Shown: positions 9,938 through 20,700 of the stretch, piece by piece
Position numbering within the stretch: the first letter of the stretch is position 1
How the letters are laid out: the number at the start of each line of letters is the position of its first letter
The notes under the pieces: generated by a model
Seen by the model: the letters and a program-made list of their open reading frames with translations, nothing else
What the model was told of the DNA's origin: nothing
Database searches by the model: none
Source: Drosophila persimilis
Taxonomy: Eukaryota; Arthropoda; Insecta; Diptera; Drosophilidae
DNA length: 64,000 nucleotides
Direction of reading: 5' to 3'
Assembly (NCBI RefSeq): GCF_003286085.1
Contig: NW_020825312.1
Coordinates: 1,860,001 to 1,924,000, forward strand
Made by a program: the position numbers and the translations under genes

Positions 9938-11298
9938 CATCGGGCATCAATTACCAATTATAACTTTTAAATGACAATAAAATCGCCAAGTGTCCGCGCT
10001 AAGTGGTGGAAGTGAGAGATCCGTACCCATGCCCGTGCCCGGCCTGTGCCCGTGCCCACACCCGAAACCCAAATCAATTTGCCTTTAGCGGGTCTCTCTC
10101 TGACTATTTTTAGTTGCACTTGCTCTCCTTCTGCCTCTCCTTTGCTCAATATTAGTGTCAAGGTGCAGTGCGGTGCCGCGCAGTGCAGCATAGAGACGAG
10201 ACAGAGGTAACACAGCCGACACACAAGACGGCAGCCCAAGAAGACAAGAACCAGGCAGAGGTACAACCAGAACCAGAGCCAGAACCACAAGAAAATGTTA
10301 GGGGCGTAGGAGCGTAGGAGCAGCAGAAGGCAGCCACGATATCGTGAGAAAGCAACACGAGGCACGGCGGACGCCAAAAGGTGGCTATCCAAAAATAATA
10401 GCAACAAGAAGCACAGTGGAATCGCAGCAAAGCGCAGCACAGCACAGTAGAGTAGAGTAGAAAAGGGGTACGGATTGCAGGGCAGGGCAGGGCAGGGCTG
10501 CTTCCTTCACGACTTGTCACATCGAACCGAAAGAAATTGAATTTATGTCTTAGGTGGGCTACCTTCAATGACAATTAGGCTGCTAGAACCGCAAAAGTTA
10601 GGGTGTTGGTGGGGGTGGGGGTGGGTTGAGGGGAGCTAGAGCTACTACTCGTATATAGTATGATATGGTGGAGCCATGGCGCGTGTTTTGCTCAAAAGTA
10701 AATCGCGTTAGCAACAACAAGGATACGCAGGGCTCAGCTTTCCACCAGGGCGACCCACATTACTTAAATTACGAACTACACGCAAAGTCAGAGAAAGCCG
10801 AGCCAAAACAGAGAACAGAGCAGAGCAGAACAGACCAGAACTGGGAAAAGTCACACACGTTAGTTAGTTAGTTAGTCACTCCGCCAGTCAGTCAGTCAGT
10901 CAATCAGTCTGTCATCCAGTCAGTCAATCATTAGACGAAATGCCTTATGAGTCAGCCCCAGCCACAGCCAAAGCCCCAGCCAAGAGAATACCAGTATGTG
11001 ACCCACAGTCGTGGGTCCGTGGGCTCGTGGGTCCGTGGGTTCGTGGTTCTAACATTGCGTGCACTTGGGTGGAGCCGCAAGAGCGGCCATATTGAGGGGG
11101 CACTGGGACAGGCAGGACGTGTTGCATATTTCTGGGCGTGTTTGGCTGCTAGACAAAAATGTCGTTCGTAGCGAAATTCCCAGCATTCCAATGCTGTGTT
11201 AAGGACAGACATTGAACATTGAAACACAAGCATTTGTCTGGCACTGCCCTCGAAGTAATGTTATGGTAAACAGTCCCCAAAAAACTACATTATTCATA

Positions 11299-11468
11299 CA
11301 GTAGCGGTCAGCATTAGTAGTTTTTCTATAAACAATTCCTTATCTTGAGTTTTTTCAATAAAAATCCATAGAAAACTCCAAAAAAGGTAGATGTAGACAC
11401 TCAATGAATGAATATTTGAAAATACGTAGGCAGTTATTTTGGGCTTACTATTAATGTGACCGCTGCTG
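11299..11468. mobile_element. Tc1/mariner-type MITE (non-autonomous, 170 bp)
   Basis: The left end CAGTAGCGGTCAGCATTA and the reverse complement of the right end, CAGCAGCGGTCACATTAA, match over about 20 bp with one substitution and a one-base gap near the start. Both ends are flanked by TA (11297-11298 and 11469-11470), the target duplication made by Tc1/mariner transposases. A subterminal pair GTTTTTCTAT (11320-11329) and ATAGAAAAC (11369-11377) is also inverted. No transposase is encoded, so it must have been moved in trans. The family name is not known to me. Confidence 0.75.
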
Positions 11469-11470
11469 TA

Positions 11471-13516
11471 GATCTGCCACCGGGCAGACGAATTTGTTGT
11501 TACAATCTACAATTAAATTAAATTTAGTGTGAAGATTCGTCGGGGGTTCCTTGTGTTTTTTTCTCTCGCTTGTTGAATATTCGACGTACACATGCCAGTT
11601 TTATTCATTTATTTTTTTTCTCTCTTTTTTTTGTTCATTCGCTCTCGTATTCCGTTTTGCTTTGGTCTGGTGCTTCGCATTTTTGCAGTTCCTTTTGCTT
11701 TGCTTTGGTTTATTTTTAACATATTTCGCGCACACCAAAGAGTCTGCGAAAAATGGCCAGTTCTTTCATGCCTCTTCAACGTTACATTGTCTGCCAGGAA
11801 AATAGATAATAGATAAGGCAAGAGTGCATGCATATATAAATTATTAGCTCTAACGGGCCTCATCTGCGCCACCTTAGGGGGAGGGGGAGGGAGGTGACGG
11901 CAGGGCGACCTTCCTTATGGCATTCTTGATAATAAATTTCCAAAAATTGCACCGTATGCACACCGTATACGCGTTGGAGCGTATAAATAATTTTAGTGCC
12001 GCAAAACGTTTTCTGGTAATTACTTAAAAATGTGTGATGCAAATTGAATGCAAAAGCCCGAATGCTTGCAGTATGTGAAAGTTATTTTTGTTTTATTTTA
12101 TTTTATTTTATTTAATCGCACTATTTTCACGGGCATTCGCCTGGCAATAATCTAGTGCATAAATAAATAAAAATAGTTCATTCAGCCAAAAGACAAACAC
12201 GATCTTTATCGCATTTTCTTCTCACACACACATATGTATGCCCGCATCTTTGTACATATATGGGATGTATGTATATATGTGGAGAAAGTACGAGAAATGA
12301 TTTATTAATGAATTTGCTGCGAATCTGTGAATGTAAAACGAACGATGGCCATCGCACGATATGGATCGGCCTGGGGAAATACATATATGTATAGTGCAAA
12401 ATATTGGCACCAAGTATTTCCTTAGAATCAGAGACATATTCGAGTGGGAATATATTACATTTTCGTGGAAGTTTGAACACGTTTTCCATATTTTCTTCTT
12501 GCAACTTTCCCTTTCTCTTCGCTTTTGCCCGCACAACTTTGTGCCCATAAAACTCAATCTTGTTCTGAATTCTTTCCATTTCACATTCAACTTTGTTTGA
12601 GTTTTCTTCAAGTCTCAGCCTGTCATACTCAGAGACTTTTATCCTGTCCGAGCTTTACATCAGTTTACATAAGTGTCCACCTGGAGGAAGAGCAGAGCCC
12701 AGACCCCAGACCCCGGACCCTCTTCTTTGCCAGTTTGCCCACTCAACAACTAACTGTTTGGCAAATTGCTGCCACTTACATAAGCAGCTTGCTGCCCATC
12801 ACTTACTTGTCTTGGCCCAAAAACCAAACCAAACGAAGGGAAAACCAAAGAAAAGAATACAAAAGTTGTGGCCCAGCAGTGGCGCCAAAAAAGAGCATCG
12901 ACTGTGAGTCAAAGTCAAAGCCAGAGAAAAGGAAAGCAAACCAGAAACTTAAGGAAGGTACAGCATAGCATACATCGCAGGGCAGTTAAAACTTCAAAGT
13001 AAGCGGCGACAAACGGAGAACAGAAGAGGAGAATGGGAATGGGAATGGGAATAGGAATAGGAATGGGCTGTTAGGCGGGGGGCTGGGCAACAAAACAATC
13101 ATAAAAAATAAGTACGAAGAACCATAACAAATATAGAAATAAAACCTGAAAGAACACAAACAAAGCGAACGCGAAAAGCATAAAACGAAAGAATGACAGA
13201 AGGAGCATAAAGAGCAGAACAGTAGAACAGCAGAAGAGGGGAACACAGGGAATGCAAAGCAAAGTAAAGCAAAGCAAAGCGTCAAAAGTTGGCTAAATAA
13301 AGGCAAAAGAAAGAACTAAAATAAAATAAAACTCGAGGGGGTCCGCGCCACGACACACCACGCCCCAACGCCCAGTGGTTGTTGTAGCTGGTGTGGCTGC
13401 TGCTGCTCCTGCTCCTGCTGGGTGGCCGGGGGGAAGGGGGGTAATTTCAAAAGCACCAACACCAGCAAAAACATTTCAAAGTGTCGTACGTCTCGTCGCC
13501 GCCGCACTCTGAGTGT
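11471..13516. other. Noncoding region, nothing gene-like
   Basis: Mixed AT-rich DNA with T-rich runs (11540-11700), a TTTTA pentamer run (12091-12113) and a GGGAAT/GGAATA array at about 13032-13068. No domain, splice pair or RNA gene is seen. It probably belongs to the upstream regulatory region of pHCl-1. Confidence 0.5.
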
Positions 13517-13517
13517 G

Positions 13518-13524
13518 TATAAAG
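13518..13524 (+). promoter_or_regulatory. Candidate TATA box (TATAAAG)
   Basis: TATAAAG lies in a GC-rich context upstream of a C/A-rich leader-like segment that ends in a strong splice donor at 14094. A TCGTTC/GTCAGG initiator-like stretch lies about 35-45 nt downstream. This is weak core-promoter evidence on sequence alone. Confidence 0.25.
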
Positions 13525-13549
13525 ACCTATATGTGTGCGTGTGTGTGTG

Positions 13550-14093
13550 TATGTCGTTCGTCAGGCGATGCGTGTCCTTGCAACTTTTGGTTAAACCCCC
13601 TCTCCAACCCTCTCCAACCCTCTCCAGCCCTCTCTACTCTCACTCACTCACTCCACAGTCCCCGCCACCCTCCGTCGCCGTGCAGCCAACGGCAATTGCA
13701 CATAAGTTGCAACAAGCTGTGTAAGAAGCAACAAAAAGCAAAAACAAAAACAAAAACAACAAATAACATTGTAAGCGAGGCGAAAGGCGTTGCCAGATTG
13801 TTGGCTAACAACGTAACAACAACTACACCAACAACTACACCAACAAATGCGTGGCAACAACTACAAACACAGGACCACAAACAACAATAGCCCAAAGGGC
13901 CAAATGAACGTTGGCTAGGTCCGTCCGTCTGTGCGTGGCAGGCAGTGTGGCAGTTGTGTCGACGCGCTAGGCTACTACCAGAGCGGCATGCCCCAGTGTC
14001 TGGGCCCCAGAGCTGCACAGCAAAAGCAACAGTAACTACCGTGGAAGAAGAAGCAGCTACTTTGTGCTGGCTCAAAATCCTGTCGCTAATTAG
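13550..14093 (+). other. Candidate noncoding 5' exon (likely pHCl-1 leader)
   Basis: The segment has the look of a Drosophila 5' UTR: (CTCTCCAAC)n, then A/C-rich CAACAACAAC and AAAAACAAAAAC words, many stop codons, and no long sensible frame. It ends TCGCTAATTAG before GTAAGTCCC, a consensus donor at 14094. The left boundary is a guess. The only downstream + strand gene seen is pHCl-1, whose first coding exon begins at an acceptor, so an upstream noncoding exon must exist somewhere. Confidence 0.35.
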
Positions 14094-14279
14094 GTAAGTC
14101 CCGACCAGAGTGTCGGCAGGTACTGCTAAGCATCATGTTATTTCATTTACGGTTACCTTAATTATGGCAATTTACCGGAGCTGCAGCTCAAGTGCAACGA
14201 ATATAACACATACACTTGTACATGCATGCATATGTACAAATGTATGTACATTTGTATCTATGTGCGCCGATTAAGAGCA

Positions 14280-14415
14280 GCAAATATTACCCCTCATGGT
14301 GTCTGTCCAACGATTAAGCGCTAACAAATATTAAACATACGCGCTGTGGGGCAAACAAATATTACACATACGATTACCATCAAATGGAAGCATATATTAC
14401 GCATACGTCATGGTG
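14280..14415. repeat. Cluster of diverged CAAATATTAMACATACG motifs
   Basis: Four related copies: GCAAATATTAC (14280-14290), ACAAATATTAAACATACGCG (14324-14343), ACAAATATTACACATACG (14355-14372) and GCATATATTACGCATACG (14390-14407). CATGGTGT (14295-14302 and 14409-14416) and GCGCT boxes repeat beside them. Spacing is irregular, so this is either a decayed tandem repeat or a binding-site cluster. Confidence 0.6.
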
Positions 14416-15123
14416 TACCGCGCTGAAAACTTGTTTTGGGAGCATGTTATAGCAAACTTTTGGCCGATTCTGTGCGAATGATTGGAATGAGACCAATAAA
14501 CGAACGGTTCAGCCGCAAAAAGAACAACAACTAAGCCGATTTCTTCTCATTTCAGATAAACCGCGTTGCGCTAAATTGAATTTCCCGGCCAAATTACGTC
14601 GGGACGTAGGAAGGGATGCGGTGCAGGGTGCAGGGGTGTCGGGCACACGCCCAGGTGCTTATGTAGGGGTTGTGCACACAGGTGAAATGACGTTGCAATG
14701 TTTGGCTTTCATTTCGTATCCAACATTACGTTTTTTTTTGCATTATGGCTCGTGCACTACTGCACGATAAATTGCGTTGGATGATTGTGAATTTTTGCAA
14801 ATGCAATCTCCCATTCGCATCCGTCTCTCACTCTCTACATGCGTATTTATCTTCCTATGTGTAATGGATCTATGCATAAAAGAGTTGAATATCAGTTATA
14901 GCTTGTGATTAATGGCAGAATCAATTTGGTCCTGACCGAAAGGATACCTGATAGTCGTATACTCTCGCTCCTCGTTTGGCAGGCATTTGTGCTTTTTCCT
15001 AGCTGCTGCTGCTGCTTCTGCTGCTGCATAAATTGTGGTTGATTGTGCCATGAAATTGGTGCGATTCCTTTTTCTGTCAAACGAAATTCTGCCGTGTGAA
15101 ATTGGTTTTATTAATATACAGCG

Positions 15124-15163
15124 GGGGACAGTGTGGGACAGTGTGGGACAGTGTGGGACAGTG
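15124..15163. repeat. (GTGTGGGACA)n 10-bp tandem repeat
   Basis: Four near-identical copies of a 10-bp unit, GGGACAGTGT, in noncoding DNA. Confidence 0.9.
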
Positions 15164-17743
15164 GCACCCGCCTACAGAGGACTGAACCGAACCGGACGCT
15201 CCTATGTATATGTGGCATACCCGATTGTTTTCCCTGTGTTTGTTTGCCATTGTTTTGTGATGGGTGCCATGTTGTTGCACATTCAATTTATGATATTATA
15301 ACAGCAAGAACAAAAAATATAACGTTGACGTATGCGTAATATCTCTGGGAAACAGCAGAGCACACGTTCCACAAATAGGTGGCAGGCTGAATATTCTGAC
15401 CTACTTTGCCGCGCACAGGTAACCGAAAACCGAATAACTGAATGCCGAGAACATTAAACACTGAGCAGGATCCACCCCTTGATGGACCCCAAAATGGAAA
15501 ATCAACAGCAAAGAGAATGAAATGAAATGGCCAGCGGGCAAACAAGAACAGGTTCATGGGGCGGCGGCTCCTTGCCGGGGATCAAGCGGACAATTGAATG
15601 GCCCAAAGGCAAACCAGAGCAGAGCAGAGCAGCGCATCCAGCTCCAGTTTGAGTTCTAGATGGGCCATCCTTTAGTTTGGTTGTCCACAGCATAGAGCAT
15701 GGGGATTGCGCCTTGGGCTCTGGCGCTGGCTCGCTCTTTGGCTCTGCATCCTTTTTGGGATTTTGTGTTGGCTCATCCTTTTGTGTTGTCATAACGGGGC
15801 GACCAGGACGAGCTGGCTTCAGGCGCCAGGGCATAGGAAAACTGTTCATCCTGTTGCCGGGGACTACTATCTTATTGGCTCTCTTTCTGGGCCCAGCTCC
15901 ATGTGTTATCCTTTTTATGTTTGACCAGCAGGAAAGCTGCTGCAACAGGAAAACTGCACTTGTGCAGCAACTATCTTTCGCTTCTATCCCCTTCTCCTTC
16001 CCGTCCCCTTCTCCCTTTCCCCTTCTTTTTGTGTGCACTCAATTTAGCCATTTCTTGCCATTCTGCACTTTCTTTTTGGGTTTTTGGGTTTTCGGGTTTT
16101 CGGGGGAGGGGGGGAATAGATGGAAGCTGCTGCGGTGAGATTCCCCCTTGCACCTTCGTCAAGGAACAAATTTAATCTATTTTGAAAGTTTTCTATGGGC
16201 ACCCAGGGAGCTGAAGCTGGAGCTGTAGCTGTAGCTGTAGCTGGAGCTGCCGGTTGCTCTGTTACTGGAGTGTGCTGTTCTCTGCTGTGCTGTGCTTGTT
16301 TCGTGGGTTTTCCGTCTTGCCGAACTGGCTGCCAGCAAGTGTGACAGCAACTAATTAAGTCCGGGGGAAAATTGCAGCCGACAAGTGGCGCGATGCGGGA
16401 AAATTAAAATGGAAAGTGACAGGGGAAGCTGTGTGTAGCTGTGTGTGTGAGTGTGTCCATCGAAAATAGTTTCTTCAACCTTTACAAGATACAAGATACT
16501 CACATCCACAGCAGTACGAGTATCGTTGCGTTAAGTCCAATGATTTGTGCCAGTTGCGATTGCCATTGGCCTCCTTCCTGTCGCATTACGCATACGCCCC
16601 TGTGGCTTAGTGTCAAATTATCAGCTACTTATTATTATTACGGTTATTAGATCCGCTTTGCCACCCCCCCACCCTTCTGTCATAACCCCAATCAATGTCA
16701 GCTGTTGTCATTGCTGGCATTTTATTTGCCTTTCTTGCCGGTTTTCTTCGCTAGCTGGCTGGCTGGCTAGCTGGCTGGCTGCCTGGATGGTGGGTTCTTT
16801 TTTTTGGTCTCGTGGTCTGCTTATGTAAGCCTTGAAGCGCAGACAAAAGCCTGCCAAATAGCACAAAATGTGCGCCAATTTAGTTGTCGTTTAATTTGAT
16901 GGCACAGACGATTTGGCAGGCAAAGCGGCAGTCGAGGATTACGCCGGAGCAACGTCATGAATGACTGCCCATCGAAAATGCCAGGCGGCGAAAATTGCTG
17001 AGCAAAGCAGCAGCAGATCAAAGAAAAGAAAATCAAAAAATGAAACGCAAAGAAAAGTTCGCCATTGAACGAGCGCAAATAAGTGACCAGCAATAAAAGG
17101 CTAAAAGCACAGGGAAAATACACTCCAAGGACAAGGCCAGACGTACGAGTATCAGCTGATGGAAGAGCTTCAGCCATGGACCCACTTGATTTGCAAATAA
17201 CTCTGGCCCACACATCCGTACATCCATACATACCCGTAAGCATGTATGTACATATGGTTGTGAGTGGTATCCAGCGTCGTGTCTTGCGTGCCATTCGCAA
17301 ATGTGTTCTAAGGGTCAAGTAGGAAAAATGAGAGATACGAGTGGGGTCGTAGCTCCTAAACCTCTGAATGTAGGCAAATAATGCAGACCATTACATTAAT
17401 GACTGCGGCAAAAAGTCGAAAAAGCGCCAAAAAGTCCACAGAGCCCAGAGAAAACAATAAAAACAAAAAAAAAAACACACAGAAAAGAAAAGAACCGAAA
17501 AAAGAGGGGAAAAATCGAAACATTATGAGGTCATTTTAATTATTTATGTGTGCGTGTGCGGCCATCCGGCCTAGAAGTGGGCCTGGGATGTCAAGGTTAC
17601 GATAAGCCTCAACAGTTGAGATATTTCATTTCATTTTTACAATGATATTTGCCAAACTCTTTAAGCCGCCGAGAATCCTCATAATTCAGGCTTAACCAAC
17701 TGACCCAGATAGGATTCGGGATTCTGGAAAGGCCAACTTATTG

Positions 17744-17795
17744 AGTGCCAGAGTGCCAATGCCAGAGTGCCAGTGCCAGTGCCAGTGCCAGAGAG
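17744..17795. repeat. (TGCCAG)n hexamer microsatellite
   Basis: Interrupted GAGTGCCA/AGTGCC units. The same hexamer recurs at 19760-19813 (gaps), 24818-24847 (reverse orientation) and 49766-49826. Confidence 0.85.
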
Positions 17796-20700
17796 CCGTG
17801 CCGAGGCGTGGGTTTAACTATGACTAAGATACGACCGCCCCATTCCGCTGAATGAAACAAAAAACTCATTGTGCGTGCTTGGAAAATTTGATTTCTTTGC
17901 AGCCAAATGTAGATTTATGTCTTGTCTTTGGTCCAGATTTATGTGGTCCAATGTGGGAGCCACCCCAATTGGCACTCCAGACAGTTGGCAGCACATCAAT
18001 GTGGAGCGGAAGTGGAGCCATCCACAGCTTCATATCCGTCAAAATATAAGTAATTTAAACACCCTTCTTTCTGGTCTCATGCTACAATATATTATGACAC
18101 TTTAAGGAGCAGGTTCGAGCAGCTATTGGCGTTACAATTGGGAAAACAGCGTATACGCAATGAATAAGTCTCGAGTGGCAAACGACTTTCGACAGCTCCA
18201 CATGCAGCGGCTTAACGACTTGAAAAATGCCACAGAATATGTCTCAATTTTTCTATGCAAACGAATTGCCATCAAAAATATACTCGTACTCGTACTCCTA
18301 TATCGTATAACGTATATCGTATATTCAAAAGCAATTTCCTCGCTTTATCTAGAACTTATTTTAATGCAGACAAAATCCATTTTGTGTCTGCATGTATGTT
18401 TGTGTGTGTGTGTGTGCGGGGGCCACAAGAGCAGACAACAACGAAATGATGTTACCAACTTTTTCGGCATGCCAAGCCCGAAACCTCTCGTTGGCACCCT
18501 CCTCCTCTTACTCTCCCTCTTTGTCTCTTCCTCTCGCCTGGATGTAGGTTTGCATACATTAGCCGATTTTGGCTGCCTCTCAGCCACATTATTCGCCGTT
18601 GTTGGCCATAAAACGAGTATGTGCAAACTGTGTTTATGTCCATAATGCTTTGGCAATAAATTCAGCTTCATTAGCCTGGGTAAAAACAAGACGAAAACAT
18701 CTAGTAGTCTAGTAACTCTCTCTCTCTCTCTTCGTGGAGTTTCTAAAGCTTCATTTGTGGCACCAAAACGAATCGATTACCTTCACGACATTCTGAAGAA
18801 GGCGTTCTGAATCATACCATTTTGTTTAACTATAACGAATCAATTGTAGCAAAAATGTGCTATAGATCATATGAAATATGTTCCCTTTCCGAACGGTAAC
18901 CTGCCGTTGAGGAAGTTCCTATATATTCCTGATGGTTGAAGGTAAATGGAGCCCCCTCACCACCCCCACACAGGGGGTACAGCCCATGGGCAATGGTATA
19001 TCCGTTGCTAACATCATAATAACGCCATTTGTGGTTCGTTTCCTGATCCATTCATCTTGCCAGAAACCGTGCCAGAATTAAGAAAAATTATAAGAAATTA
19101 ACCCAAATACAGAGTTAACTGTTAACCCAGTTCATGTTCAGGCTAGGGTTTGGGCTTTTTGGCGCGTGCAAAGTGGACATCATTAATGTAAATCTACGTA
19201 GGAAAATCCCAAAAATGGAACCGTGTCAAAGCCAGGGAGAGCCAAGGAATTGTTTCATTCTGCTGTGTGTGTTTGTTTCTGTGTTTGTTGATTATGTAAC
19301 ATAATTGACGACAATATTTCCCCACAGAGCTGCAAGGAAAATGCTAATGAAAAAATAAGAAAACTGCGAGAAAGCAGAAGGCAGAAGGCAAACATGAGAG
19401 ACGCCCGCCCCAAACAATGGCTGAGTCATGGCGACTCGGTATTAGCAAGGCGGAAATGCCAGGACATCCGGTGCGGTGCGGTGGCCAAGCCTACAAGGCA
19501 CCGAGCTACCAAGCCACCGAGGCACCACCCTCCCGAGAGGCACCAGCACCAACGCTACGACTCGCTGCTTTCTTTTATGTCTGAGCTCCCGTTACCCGTT
19601 AAGTTTCAGCGAGTGCTGCTTGCTTCCTGCTCCGTGCTCCTTGCTTCTTGCTCCCTGCTCCTTGCTCTCTGCTCCTTGCCGCATCCTGAAGTGGCGAGTG
19701 CAAGTGAATAATGGCCGTCTTGACTGCAGTCAAGTCAGGCATATGCCTCACAGGCAATCAGTGTCAGTGGCAGGTCCAGTGGCACTGCCAGTTCCAGTGC
19801 CAGTGCCAGGGCCACGGGGCAACGAGCGTAAACGAAACCCGGCAACGAGTCAAGTTTATTTGCAGGTATGAAAAAGGCATAAACCAAAGCACAGAGTGCC
19901 CCAAATAGATTGGGGCATGGGGGGGTGAGGGGCATTGAGGTGGGTCTGTTTTCGGGACTGGACTGGACTGGACTGGAGCGGAGGTCCGTTGGTTGACTGT
20001 CCAGCTCAGTGGAGCGTTTAGTCAAACAGAAATTGATTTGTTGTACGAGCAGTTGTCCATTGCCAATGCGAATACATATGTACATAGTGTAGATACATAT
20101 GTATTTGTTCAATATTCATTCAGAGTCTTGTTTCTTTTGCCAAAGGGCACAATCGAATGGAAAACGATACCTGAAAAAAGTCGACTATAAGCCAAGAAGT
20201 ACGATGTTCCTCCAATAGCTACGTACCCAATACATATATGTCTATATGGATATGTCTATCCATTCCTTCCAAATGGAAACAACACTTCTGGGGCAGCCTT
20301 TAAGCTATTTATAGATTACTTGCAGGAATAGCTCAATGTAGATTCCCTTGAACTTTGCCTTCCAAGTCTTCCGATCGCCGGGGAGTAAACATGTTTTTCC
20401 TGCTCCATAACAACTTTAATTAATGCTGCAACGATGTAACAAAAAACGAACCCAACTTTCAGCGTGCCAAAGCCAGAGTCATTTGCCCTTCAGCCTGACA
20501 CCAATCATCCGAAGGGAAATGGCGGAACGGAAGGATGAGCATGGGGGGGCATGGGGGATGGGAAAACTTTCACATTTCGCGCTCAACGTGAATTATGCAC
20601 AACTTTCACCCTTGGCCATCACCTAACCAGAGGCAGCCAGTGGGGCAGGGAGGCGGGCAGGCACGGGGTGTGGCATCACATGTCACAACTTAAATGAGTT

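Larger units (their letters stand above)
8331..11298. other. Noncoding region between sff tail and MITE; possible promoter area
   Basis: Base composition rises in GC from about 8.34 kb, unlike the AT-rich tract before it. Contents: low-complexity GAGTCC-type repeats (8701-8770), a (TACCA)n array (8984-9026), a perfect hairpin (9031-9063), a TTGCAGG array (9156-9206), CAGT/AGTC arrays (9898-9937 and 10861-10925) and GGGCA repeats (10479-10500). A TCAGTT initiator-like word at 9383-9388 lies just before a GAGAGAG run. A long open frame at 8287-8946 is repeat-driven. I see no supported coding exon; regulatory or 5' noncoding DNA of pHCl-1 is the simplest reading. Confidence 0.4.

Noticed and set aside
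10940..11092. Frame from ATG 10940 (MPYESAPATAKAPAKRIP)
   Set aside because: Short, repeat-based (CCAGCC and GTGGGTCC units), with no splice signals.
14216..14262. miRNA hairpin
   Set aside because: Palindrome is too short and simple (TACATG words) for a pre-miRNA stem; no known seed recognised.
15124..15163. Short tandem repeats as a CRISPR-like array
   Set aside because: Units are 10 bp head-to-tail without spacers, in a eukaryotic genome.
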